DNA of 64,000 bases. It comes from Obscuribacter phosphatis_A. Lineage in GTDB: Bacteria > Cyanobacteriota > Vampirovibrionia > Obscuribacterales > Obscuribacteraceae. The position numbers were made by a program, and so were the translations under genes. Shown here one piece after another: positions 32,095 to 39,996 of this stretch (its first letter is position 1; each line of letters begins with the position of its first letter). The stretch spans positions 97,886 through 161,885 of the forward strand of contig JAFLCK010000008.1 in NCBI GenBank assembly GCA_017303615.1. The letters are read 5' to 3'. A model generated the notes under the pieces. That model was not told the DNA's origin. It did not search any database and was given only the letters and a program-made list of their open reading frames with translations.

Positions 32095-34731
32095 CTAAGA
32101 GACCGCCACCAAACTCGGTGATTTGCTAAAGGTCAGTTCATCGTCATGCTCGTCGATAGTTATCGTATCACCATCGTTAAACTCGCCTTCCAGCAGCTTG
32201 AGCGCCAGTGGGTTTTCAATTTCACGCTGGATCAAGCGCTTCAGTGGTCTCGCTCCGTAAACCGGATCGTAGCCAGTGTTGGCTAGCCATTCGCTGGCAG
32301 CATCGGTTGGTTTGACTTCGATTTTACGGTCAGCCAGTCTCTTGTTGAGAATCGAGAGTTGGATAGTGACTATCTGCTTCAGTTCTGATGCCTTCAAGGC
32401 GTGGAAGACAACCGTTTCGTCGATTCTGTTCAGGAACTCGGGACGGAAGTGGGCTCGTAGAGCTTCCATAACTTTCTCTCTCATCGCGTCATAATGGTCC
32501 TCTCCATCAACTGCCGACTGCATCTGATAGTCGAGTATGTGTTGGCTACCGATGTTGGAGGTCATGATGATGACGGTGTTTTTGAAGTCAACAGTGCGAC
32601 CTTTGGAGTCGGTCAGATGACCTTCGTCCAAGACTTGAAGAAGAATATTGAAGACATCGGGGTGCGCCTTTTCGACTTCATCGAAAAGTACGCAGCTGTA
32701 AGAGCGGCGTCTAACCGCTTCGGTCAGCTGCCCTCCGTCGTCGTGTCCGATATAGCCGGGCGGTGCGCCGATTAATCTGGCCACTGTGTGTTTCTCTTGG
32801 TATTCGGACATGTCTATCCTGACGATTGCTTGCTCGTCGTCAAAGAGAAATTCGGCTAGAGCCTTGGCTAACTCTGTCTTGCCGACGCCGGTCGGTCCAA
32901 GGAACAGGAAGCTGCCGATTGGACGGTTGGGGTCTTTCATGCCGGTGCGGGCACGCCGCACTGCATTTGATACCACTTCAATTGCTTCGTCTTGACCAAT
33001 GACTCGGTTGTGTAGGTGTTCTTCCAGCCGCAGTAGTTTTTGTACTTCGCCTTCAAGCAGTTTGGTTACCGGAATTCCGGTCCAACTGCCAATGATTTCA
33101 GCAATGTCCTCTTCATCGATTTCTTCTTTAAGAAGCCTTGGACCCTTGTTGTCCGAAATTTTGGCTTCCATTTCCTTGAGCTGCTTCTCTAATTCGATAA
33201 GCTTGCCGAACTTGAGTTCGGCTGCTTTCTGCAAATCGGTGGCTCTTTCTGCTTGTTCGATCTGAACTTTGGTGTTTTCAATGTCGGCTTTCACGACTTG
33301 AATTTTGGAAATGCCTTCCTTCTCTGATTGCCAGCGCGCTCTCAGATTGTCGGACTCTTCTTTTAAGTTGGCTAGATCCTTCTCCAGCTTCTCGAGCCTT
33401 TCTTTAGAGCTTTGGTCCTTTTCTTTCTTCAGGGCTTCGCGTTCGATTTCTAGCTGGATTTTTCTCCTTTCCAGCTCGTCCAATTCAGTCGGCATCGAAT
33501 CGATTTCTATACGCATGCGGGCTGCGGCCTCATCCACCAAATCGATGGCTTTGTCCGGCAGGGAACGGTCGGTGATATAGCGATTAGACAGCACTGCTGC
33601 CGATACCAGCGCCGCGTCCTTGATGCGCACGCCGTGGTGCACTTCGTATCTTTCCTTGAGACCACGCAAGATTGAAATTGTCTCTTCCACCGAAGGCTGG
33701 TCGACAAAAACAGTTTGGAATCGTCTCTCCAGTGCCGGGTCTTTCTCCACATATTTGCGATATTCGTCGAGAGTGGTAGCTCCGATACAATGCAGTTCGC
33801 CCCTTGCCAGCGGCGGCTTGAGCAAGTTGCCCGCATCCATCGAACCTTCTCCCCCTGAGCCGGCTCCAACCACTGTGTGCAGTTCATCAATAAAGAGGAG
33901 GATTTCGCCTTCCGATTCGGTCACTTCCTTGAGCACCGCTTTCAATCTTTCTTCGAATTCTCCGCGGTACTTCGCTCCGGCTACCAGAGAGCCCATGTCT
34001 AGGGCGATTACTTTTTTGTCTTTCAGACCCTCAGGCACATCGCCTTTGGTGATTCTTATGGCTAAACCTTCCACTATAGCGGTTTTACCCACGCCGGGTT
34101 CACCCACCAAGACTGGATTATTCTTGGTGCGGCGGCTGAGAACCTGCATGACGCGCCTGATTTCGTCGTCTCTACCGATAACCGGATCAAGCTTACCTCT
34201 CGCTGCCATTTCAGTGAGGTCTTTGCCATATCTCTCCAGGGCCTGATAGGTGCCTTCCGGGTCCTGGCTGGTTACTTTCTGCTTGCCTCTGATGTCGGTC
34301 AGAACTTTAAGTATGCGCTCTTTCGTCAGTCCGTTTTGTTTTAAAATCGTGCCGGCTTGCCCTCGGCTTTCGTCGCTCAGAGCAATCAAGAGGTGTTCGA
34401 TGCTGATGAACTGGTCTTTCAGTCTTTCGGCTTCACGTTCTGCCGCTTCCAGTACTTGCATAAGCTTGCTGGAGACATGAATCTCGTCTTTGGCTACGGT
34501 AACCGAAGATGCTTTCGGCTGATTCTGTAGATATCTTGTTACATCGTCAATGATTTTTTGCGGTTTGACTTCTAGCTTTTCGACAATCTTGCTTCCCAGT
34601 CCATCTTGCTGTTCCATGATTGAGAGAAGCAGATGCTCAGGAGTAACCTGGCTATTGGCAAAGCGGCTAAGCAGGGCGCGACAACCTGTGATTGCTTCTT
34701 GCGCTTTATTGGTAAATTTGTCGAGATTCAT
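32095..34731 (-). CDS. clpB: ATP-dependent protein disaggregase ClpB
   Basis: An 878-residue Hsp100 chaperone that with DnaK/DnaJ pulls proteins out of aggregates. N domain (about 1-145, MNLDKFTNKAQEAITGCRAL), first AAA+ module with Walker A GEPGVGKT and Walker B LFIDELH, a long charged middle coiled coil (about 410-530, LEIEREALKKEKDQSSKERL), second AAA+ module with Walker A GPTGVGKT, Walker B SCVLFDEVEKAH and sensor segments, and a C-terminal D2-small domain (YGARPLKRLIQREIENPLA). The middle domain separates it from ClpA and ClpC. Length is normal. It stands alone, transcribed leftward, and I see no CIRCE element upstream. A J-domain gene diverges 126 bases away. Confidence 0.97.
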   Translation of the reverse strand: MNLDKFTNKAQEAITGCRALLSRFANSQVTPEHLLLSIMEQQDGLGSKIVEKLEVKPQKIIDDVTRYLQNQPKASSVTVAKDEIHVSSKLMQVLEAAEREAERLKDQFISIEHLLIALSDESRGQAGTILKQNGLTKERILKVLTDIRGKQKVTSQDPEGTYQALERYGKDLTEMAARGKLDPVIGRDDEIRRVMQVLSRRTKNNPVLVGEPGVGKTAIVEGLAIRITKGDVPEGLKDKKVIALDMGSLVAGAKYRGEFEERLKAVLKEVTESEGEILLFIDELHTVVGAGSGGEGSMDAGNLLKPPLARGELHCIGATTLDEYRKYVEKDPALERRFQTVFVDQPSVEETISILRGLKERYEVHHGVRIKDAALVSAAVLSNRYITDRSLPDKAIDLVDEAAARMRIEIDSMPTELDELERRKIQLEIEREALKKEKDQSSKERLEKLEKDLANLKEESDNLRARWQSEKEGISKIQVVKADIENTKVQIEQAERATDLQKAAELKFGKLIELEKQLKEMEAKISDNKGPRLLKEEIDEEDIAEIIGSWTGIPVTKLLEGEVQKLLRLEEHLHNRVIGQDEAIEVVSNAVRRARTGMKDPNRPIGSFLFLGPTGVGKTELAKALAEFLFDDEQAIVRIDMSEYQEKHTVARLIGAPPGYIGHDDGGQLTEAVRRRSYSCVLFDEVEKAHPDVFNILLQVLDEGHLTDSKGRTVDFKNTVIIMTSNIGSQHILDYQMQSAVDGEDHYDAMREKVMEALRAHFRPEFLNRIDETVVFHALKASELKQIVTIQLSILNKRLADRKIEVKPTDAASEWLANTGYDPVYGARPLKRLIQREIENPLALKLLEGEFNDGDTITIDEHDDELTFSKSPSLVAVS

Positions 34732-34857
34732 GAGTTTTTACCTTCCGAAAGTTTGTTTTTAAAGACCTTTCTATTTGAATTATGGATAGCTGGTTGAAGC
34801 GCCTGTGAGAAATCCATAATTTCTTTATAAGTTCTACTAGAATAGTCTTAGCGGTAA

Positions 34858-35625
34858 ATGACTTTCCTTTACAGTCAGGCGTCCCAATTCAGGTACCAGA
34901 TTAGCAGCATGCAGGAGTTCGAAGAAGACTATTACGCCACCCTAGGGGTCGAGCCTGAGGCTAGCCAGGAGGAAATCCGGCGCTCTTATCTGGGTTTGGC
35001 GAAGAAACTTCACCCGGACCGGTTTCCTAACGACCCGGAACAGCGTGCTATTGCCCAGAAAGAGTTTGCCAAGGTTACAAAAGCCCATGAGGTGCTCGGA
35101 GACGCCGACAGGCGCACCGAGTACGACACCCTGCGTTCTCTAGCGAGGCGCCGGTCCGAGATAGTTTCGACCGGTTCTTTTGTTGTCAGTTCGCTAATTC
35201 CCGAAGAGGAAAGATTGACTGGTAACGGTCCCCACGGACCCCAGGGCGAGGAAGGGCATCCCGGCGATGATCATATTAATGTAAAGTGGGCAAACAAGCA
35301 CTTGACTAGGGCTGATGAACTTTTGCGCAAAAAGCGCTATTCCGAAGCCGAAACTGCTATGAAGGAGGCCATCCGCCTAGTTCCCAACGAGCCTCGCTAT
35401 CACAATAAACTAGCCGAAGTTTATCTCAGCCGTGGTTGGAAAACCCTTGCTATGACAGAAGTGCAAACTTCTCTGCGTCTTGATGGAACTAATGCAGAAG
35501 CCCGTAGTCTAGAAGTAAAGCTCAAGTCTCTGATTAAAGAGAGTGGTCAGTCTGGTTCGGGCAAGGACAGCAAGAAAAAGGGTTTTCTTGATCAGATCAA
35601 AGAGATACTCAATAAAAAGCTCTAG
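34858..35625 (+). CDS. J-domain protein with TPR-like C-terminal region
   Basis: A 255-residue DnaJ-type cochaperone. J domain at about 23-95: DYYATLGVEPEASQEEIRRS, the essential HPD at 52-54 in KKLHPDRF, and VLGDADRRTEYDTL. The middle is a Gly/Pro-rich spacer; residues about 145-215 hold two TPR-like helical hairpins (ADELLRKKRYSEAETAMKEA, AEVYLSRGWKTLAMTEVQTS). It lacks the zinc finger and client domains of true DnaJ, so it is a class C J-protein that would stimulate DnaK ATPase for a specific client. ATG 34858 is used; ATG 34909 right before the J domain is possible. The next gene starts seven bases after its stop. Confidence 0.88.
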   Translation: MTFLYSQASQFRYQISSMQEFEEDYYATLGVEPEASQEEIRRSYLGLAKKLHPDRFPNDPEQRAIAQKEFAKVTKAHEVLGDADRRTEYDTLRSLARRRSEIVSTGSFVVSSLIPEEERLTGNGPHGPQGEEGHPGDDHINVKWANKHLTRADELLRKKRYSEAETAMKEAIRLVPNEPRYHNKLAEVYLSRGWKTLAMTEVQTSLRLDGTNAEARSLEVKLKSLIKESGQSGSGKDSKKKGFLDQIKEILNKKL

Positions 35626-35632
35626 AGGCGCT

Positions 35633-37177
35633 ATGAAGGGGCCAAACTCACTGTTCAAGCTTCTCTCTACTGTAAAGACGGTTCGATTTGTGTTGGCTTG
35701 GCTTGTGCTGGCTTGGCTTGTGCTGAATTGGTTTGTGCCGGGCGGTGTCGGCTTTGGCATCTATGCCCAGTCCGCTCTAGCCCGCAATTCGCTTGACTCT
35801 ATGAGCTTGCCAGACGAGCCGGACCTAATGCCCGACTCTGCCGTCCAGACTTCTCAACCTCCCTCGCAGTCCCTGTCTCAGCCCGAATCTCAATCTCTCT
35901 CTCAGACCAAATCTCAGACCAATTCTGGTCAGGCTTCAGCGACCACATCCGAAATCAACAAGCAAAGTTCCAAAGATACCGCCGACTCTAATGCAAACTC
36001 GAATGCCGAAGCGAATATAGAAGCAGATATCGAAGGCAATTCAGGTGGCGAAAAAGGTGGTGAAATAGATGCCGAAAGAGATGCCGGCATGCAGATGGGC
36101 TTGCGGTCTCCGTTTGAGAGTGAGCAGAATAATGACGCACTTTCTCTTTTGCCTCGAGGCGAAACCTTCCAAGGAAAGCCGCTCTTGAAGGGGCGTGTCT
36201 CCACCTTACCGGAGAACAATGGGTCGCCCTTACTTTCCGGTTCACTACAGATGGTGCCGAAGGGGACTTCTGTAGATTTGACATTGCAATGCCATCTCAA
36301 CTCTGAATTGTCGCAAAAAGGGCAAGAAGTCTTTGCCCGTATTTCGCGCGATGTTATCGCTGCCGATGGTTCAAAGGTTGTTCTGCCTGGTAAATGGGTG
36401 GCACATGGTTTTGTTACCAGGGTAGACCGGCAGAAACATAATGGGCGAGATGGTTTTGTAGAAGTAAAGTTCGACAAGATAATTAGTCCGGACGGGCAAT
36501 ATGAAGTACCTTTCGAGACTACATTTTCTACAAAGGACAACGAGCTCAAGTCGGTAGCGAAGGTGGTGCTGCGTGATACTAAATTTGCCACCATCGGCGC
36601 CTTGGCCGGTTCGATTATGTCGGTGCAAATGACCGGTTTGCCTGTAGCCATATCTACATATGGAATTTCGGTCGGTATCGGCGGTGGTATTGGCGCCACT
36701 TATGGTATCGCCTGTGCCGTTGCTCGCAAAGGCAAAATTTGCTCGGTCTATCCTGGTGACCACGTCAAACTCAAGATTTCAGAGCCGCTCAGCTTGCCGG
36801 GCTTCAACCCCTTGGCGCTCGACTCGGCTCGCAGTCGCAACCATTTACCCGGACTTTCGTTAATTGTCGCTGATTACAAATTTGAAAAGGACCCGCTTTC
36901 AAAAGATAAGAATGGTCAGATTTTGCGAGTCAACTTCATTGCTAACAATAGAAGCAAGCAAGCCCTAAGTCTGCGAAATGTTCGAGTGATCTCAGATTTC
37001 GACGAAGTCTATGCACCGCATATATCGGCGGCGATGATGCGCTTCAAAGAGTTGAGTCCAGGATCGTCTCAAAATATTAGTCTACCCTTCTCGGTCGATT
37101 CGAAGAAGCAAAAGTACTGGCTGATTATGGTCAGGGACAGTGACGGCACTGAGCAGGCGCGGGTTGAGATCAACTGA
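35633..37177 (+). CDS. Exported Ser/Gln-rich protein with Gly-rich hydrophobic segment
   Basis: I start at ATG 35633, where AGAGG precedes it and a hydrophobic signal sequence begins (KTVRFVLAWLVLAWLVLNWF); the frame is open 30 codons further back into the J-protein gene. The mature 514-residue precursor has a disordered region rich in Ser/Gln (SQPPSQSLSQPESQSLSQTK, about 60-160), a beta-rich region (LLKGRVSTLPENNGSPLLSG ... QEVFARISRDVIAADGSKVV), a glycine-rich hydrophobic segment (TYGISVGIGGGIGATYGIAC) that could insert in a membrane, and a final beta domain (LRVNFIANNRSKQALSLRNV). The middle resembles proteins with LPXTG-free, TrbI/VirB10-like beta barrels in outline only. No family is claimed. 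It is coupled to the J-protein gene. Confidence 0.75.
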   Translation: MKGPNSLFKLLSTVKTVRFVLAWLVLAWLVLNWFVPGGVGFGIYAQSALARNSLDSMSLPDEPDLMPDSAVQTSQPPSQSLSQPESQSLSQTKSQTNSGQASATTSEINKQSSKDTADSNANSNAEANIEADIEGNSGGEKGGEIDAERDAGMQMGLRSPFESEQNNDALSLLPRGETFQGKPLLKGRVSTLPENNGSPLLSGSLQMVPKGTSVDLTLQCHLNSELSQKGQEVFARISRDVIAADGSKVVLPGKWVAHGFVTRVDRQKHNGRDGFVEVKFDKIISPDGQYEVPFETTFSTKDNELKSVAKVVLRDTKFATIGALAGSIMSVQMTGLPVAISTYGISVGIGGGIGATYGIACAVARKGKICSVYPGDHVKLKISEPLSLPGFNPLALDSARSRNHLPGLSLIVADYKFEKDPLSKDKNGQILRVNFIANNRSKQALSLRNVRVISDFDEVYAPHISAAMMRFKELSPGSSQNISLPFSVDSKKQKYWLIMVRDSDGTEQARVEIN

Positions 37178-37420
37178 AAGAGCGGCTGTAAGATTAGCTG
37201 CAAGTAATCTGTATATGTTATTTGGCTAATTCATATGGAAAATGACAAATTTCTCTTTAAATTTGCGGGTTTCCCCACTGATATTATTTGCATTAAAACT
37301 ATTTAGAGCTAATATGGACCAGTAGCTAAGACCTGTTCTGAAATACAGGAACATAAGAGGTAAGCACATTGCTCATTGGGCGGGCGGTGCATATCTGTAA
37401 GGTCACGCTGAGGGGGGAAG

Positions 37421-38122
37421 ATGAAGGCTCGAATCCAGGAAATGTTGCAGACCTTTCATGGGCAGGCACATAAGGCGCCGGATCCGGTCCAGACGTCCAG
37501 GCGATCGGCCGGTGTCGGGCAACAAAATATTTCATACGAAAAGCTATTGCGTGAGAAAGACCGCGAGATTGATCGACTGCGTCACCAACTTGCAAACGCA
37601 GAAGCGCGTTTGCAAGAGCTTATGGGGCAAGACGTTCTGACCAGTTTGCCCAATCGTCATGTCTTCAAAGAGCATCTCACTCATTCACTTAAGCGTGCTT
37701 TGAGACTTGGTTACTCGCTTTCGCTCATGCTCATCGATATCGACCATCTCAGAGAGATCAATCTCAAATATGGTCACGAAGTTGGTGACCAAGTGCTGGT
37801 CGAAGTTTCGAAGATATTGCGCAGTTCGGTGCGCGAAATTGACATGCCGGCTCGCTGGGGCGGCGAAGAACTCGTGACTGTTTTGCATGAAACAGATGCT
37901 GAAGGCGCCTCTGTTGTGGCTGAGCGGGTCCGTCGGCGCATTTCGATGCTCGAGATTATAGAGCCGAAGACCGGTAAACCAATCAAGATTACTGCTTCTC
38001 TGGCTGTGGCTTGTTATCCGCAGCATTCAAATGAACCGCAAGGTCTATTAGAAGCGGCTTCAGAAGCTCTTATTCAAGCTAAAGAAGATGGTTGCAATCG
38101 CGTCTTGATTGCCAACAAGTAA
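37421..38122 (+). CDS. Diguanylate cyclase with N-terminal coiled coil and intact I-site
   Basis: A 233-residue cytoplasmic GGDEF protein. After a basic, Gly/Gln-rich start and a coiled coil (about 40-70, KLLREKDREIDRLRHQLANA) the catalytic domain begins with DVLTSLPNRHVF. The active-site motif is GGEEL at 147-151 (RWGGEEL), and the product-inhibition site RxxD (Arg138-Asp141, REID) lies exactly five residues before it, as in feedback-regulated cyclases. DIDHLREINLKYGHEVGD carries the metal and guanine contacts. It should make cyclic di-GMP from two GTP. The last position being Leu rather than Phe is tolerated in the family. GGGGAAG directly precedes the ATG. A response regulator gene follows 93 bases later and may act in the same circuit. 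Confidence 0.93.
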   Translation: MKARIQEMLQTFHGQAHKAPDPVQTSRRSAGVGQQNISYEKLLREKDREIDRLRHQLANAEARLQELMGQDVLTSLPNRHVFKEHLTHSLKRALRLGYSLSLMLIDIDHLREINLKYGHEVGDQVLVEVSKILRSSVREIDMPARWGGEELVTVLHETDAEGASVVAERVRRRISMLEIIEPKTGKPIKITASLAVACYPQHSNEPQGLLEAASEALIQAKEDGCNRVLIANK

Positions 38123-38215
38123 GCCCGCAAGCTAGAGAATTTAAGGGATAGTGAACTAAAGAGAATCTGCCGAGCGGTAATCTAAAGTATGCCGCTGGTG
38201 TAAACTATTCAGGCG

Positions 38216-38806
38216 ATGATTCGATTGATGATAGTTGACGACCACGCTCAGACTCGAGCTGAAGTCGGAGAAAAACTTGCACAGGGTGGTCTGATCAAGG
38301 TCGTAGCCGAGGCTGAAACTTCTCATGAAGCCTGGGTTACAGCCTCTAAGATTTTGCCTGATATCGTGCTTTTGGACCTGCATTTACCTGGTCTCTACAA
38401 CACAGTGGAACTGCTCAAGCGTTTCAGTCAGCTCAAGCGCACAAAGGTGGTTATCTTTGCCGGCCAGAGCAAGGCGGCTGAAGTACAAGATCTTTTGGCT
38501 GCCGGGGCCTCTGGCTACATACTGAAAGAAGATGCGCCCGCCTTGGTAAAGATGGCGCTTCTCATGGTATCAAAAGGGTCCAAGTCAGTAATTTCACCCA
38601 GTCTGCCTAGACATCTCACCAGGCTAACTGCGCAGGAGCGAACGATACTTCGCTATCTGACAATGAAAGGCAAGCTCTCAACCGCTGCCGAACGAATGGG
38701 TATCAGCCAACAAGAATTAGATGACCTTCTCGAACATCTGGTGGAGAAATTGGAACTCGAATCTCCCGAGAAACTCTTGCGCTGGGCCCGCAAACACGGC
38801 TTCTAA
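38216..38806 (+). CDS. NarL/FixJ-family response regulator
   Basis: A 196-residue regulator. Receiver domain: MIRLMIVDDHAQTR with acidic residues Asp8-Asp9, phosphoacceptor Asp54 in IVLLDLHLPGL, and Lys in GYILKEDAPALVK. The C-terminal 60 residues are a LuxR/GerE-type helix-turn-helix (LTAQERTILRYLTMKGKLST, AERMGISQQELDDLLEHLVE, KLELESPEKLLRWARKHGF); the recognition helix deviates from the usual sequence (QQELDDLLEHL instead of xxTVxxHxxNI), so DNA contacts may be altered. No cognate kinase is adjacent. The stop codon lies inside the first copy of a 13-base tandem repeat. Confidence 0.88.
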   Translation: MIRLMIVDDHAQTRAEVGEKLAQGGLIKVVAEAETSHEAWVTASKILPDIVLLDLHLPGLYNTVELLKRFSQLKRTKVVIFAGQSKAAEVQDLLAAGASGYILKEDAPALVKMALLMVSKGSKSVISPSLPRHLTRLTAQERTILRYLTMKGKLSTAAERMGISQQELDDLLEHLVEKLELESPEKLLRWARKHGF

Positions 38807-38862
38807 TGCCTGCTTCTAATGCCTGCTTCTAATGCCTGCTTCTAATGCCTGCTTCTAATGCC
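38798..38862. repeat. 13-base tandem repeat between converging genes
   Basis: Five copies of TGCTTCTAATGCC (38798-38862; the first begins with G). The TAA stop of the regulator lies in copy one (38804-38806) and the stop of the convergent membrane protein gene begins at 38862, so the array exactly fills the space between the two genes. Confidence 0.95.
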
Positions 38863-39536
38863 TAATGATTGGCTTGGGGGACAAATTCGGCTCCAAACCA
38901 ATTCAAGCCAAGCAAGCTGGCACCGGCGATGATGAGAACCAGTTCGACAGGATTGAAAGCCTGTCTTACCAATAGACGATCATTTTCATAAAGCTTCCAA
39001 TGTTTGTTCAGCCAGTTTTGCGGAATTGCCAGAAACAGACTACTGACTGAAAAGAAAATAAGTAACTTGATGTGCTCTGCTAAGAAAGGCAATTTAAGCA
39101 AGAGTACGCAAGAGCCGAAACCTAAAGCCATCAAAAAGGCTGTTAGCTTGCTGTTTCTTCTTAAGGGGGTCTCTTCTGGAATAAGCAGGCAAATCTGGTC
39201 AATAACCCGCATTAGGGCAATTAAATTGAGAATCGGCACAGCAAACATGAGGGTGAACATCCCCACCGGCCATTTCGCCAAAGCTAAGAAAGTATCTTTC
39301 GTGCCGGCGTTTTCAAGGCGCATTAGTGGTCCGCTTTCTGAACTGTTGGCGGCGGCATTGTGCAATTCTTTCAAGGCTTTATAGAACCAATAGAAGTTAT
39401 AGATGCCGCAGGAAAATACTGACAGTGTTACTACATGCCAAGCGGGTACCTGCTTTGAATCTGGAGCCGGTTGGTCAGATTTAATCTTCTCATCTGAGTT
39501 TTTAGAATCGTTTCCGGCCTGGGGCGGGTTTGCCAT
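38862..39536 (-). CDS. Multi-pass membrane protein, DUF4234-like
   Basis: A 224-residue integral membrane protein. After a polar, Asp/Ser/Gln-rich N-terminus of about 30 residues come WHVVTLSVFSCGIYNFYWFYK, a pattern typical of DUF4234 (Gly-Ile/Leu-Tyr-x-x-Tyr-Trp), then FTLMFAVPILNLIALMRVI, KLTAFLMALGFGSCVLLLKL, IKLLIFFSVSSLFLAIPQNW and VELVLIIAGASLLGLNWF, five helices in total. Family function is unknown. No strong ribosome site is visible before the ATG at 39536 (A-rich run only). It diverges from ssb. Confidence 0.7.
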   Translation of the reverse strand: MANPPQAGNDSKNSDEKIKSDQPAPDSKQVPAWHVVTLSVFSCGIYNFYWFYKALKELHNAAANSSESGPLMRLENAGTKDTFLALAKWPVGMFTLMFAVPILNLIALMRVIDQICLLIPEETPLRRNSKLTAFLMALGFGSCVLLLKLPFLAEHIKLLIFFSVSSLFLAIPQNWLNKHWKLYENDRLLVRQAFNPVELVLIIAGASLLGLNWFGAEFVPQANH

Positions 39537-39628
39537 TTTTTTTCTTCTATTTGAGATGCTTATTCGTTATCAATTTAGATTTTTGCACATTGTTGATATT
39601 CTATATGTCTCACTAGGAGCTTTAGACT

Positions 39629-39976
39629 ATGGTTAATTCCGTAATACTTGTGGGGCGCGCCGGTCGCGATCCCGAAATGCGTTATTTTGAATCAGGCAGG
39701 GTGAAAACCACCTTCTCATTGGCTGTCAATAGACCGACCAAAGAGAAAGAAACCGATTGGTTCGATATCGAAATCTGGGGACGTCAAGCTGAGATTGCCG
39801 GTGAGTATGTGCGAAAAGGCTCTCTTATTGGCGTCGAAGGTCGTCTCGACTTCAACCGGTGGACTGATGATGGCGGTAATAAAAATGTCAAGCCGATCGT
39901 TCACGCCCAAAATCTGCGCCTGCTCGGTAGCAAGCGCGATAATGCCGGCGAATCGTTTGATTCTGACTTCCGCTAG
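39629..39976 (+). CDS. ssb: Single-stranded DNA-binding protein
   Basis: A 115-residue SSB with one OB-fold: MVNSVILVGRAGRDPEMRYF, KTTFSLAVNRPTKEKETDWF and DIEIWGRQAEIAGEYVRKGS LIGVEGRL segments are conserved. Trp residues that stack with DNA are present. It is shorter than E. coli SSB and lacks the long Gly-rich linker; the C-terminus SFDSDFR keeps an acidic-Asp-Phe flavour but is not the standard DDDIPF tip. It may be the main or a secondary SSB. CTAGGAGC lies about 8 bases before the ATG. It is 20 bases upstream of the symporter gene. Confidence 0.93.
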   Translation: MVNSVILVGRAGRDPEMRYFESGRVKTTFSLAVNRPTKEKETDWFDIEIWGRQAEIAGEYVRKGSLIGVEGRLDFNRWTDDGGNKNVKPIVHAQNLRLLGSKRDNAGESFDSDFR

Positions 39977-39996
39977 TATCAAAGAAATAAGAGTTT

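Noticed and set aside
33620..34246. Long plus-strand frame opposite clpB
   Set aside because: Antisense of a highly conserved gene with strong codon bias; Ser/Pro-rich composition typical of such shadows.
34732..34857. Searched for a CIRCE element upstream of clpB
   Set aside because: No TTAGCACTC-N9-GAGTGCTAA match or close variant was seen.
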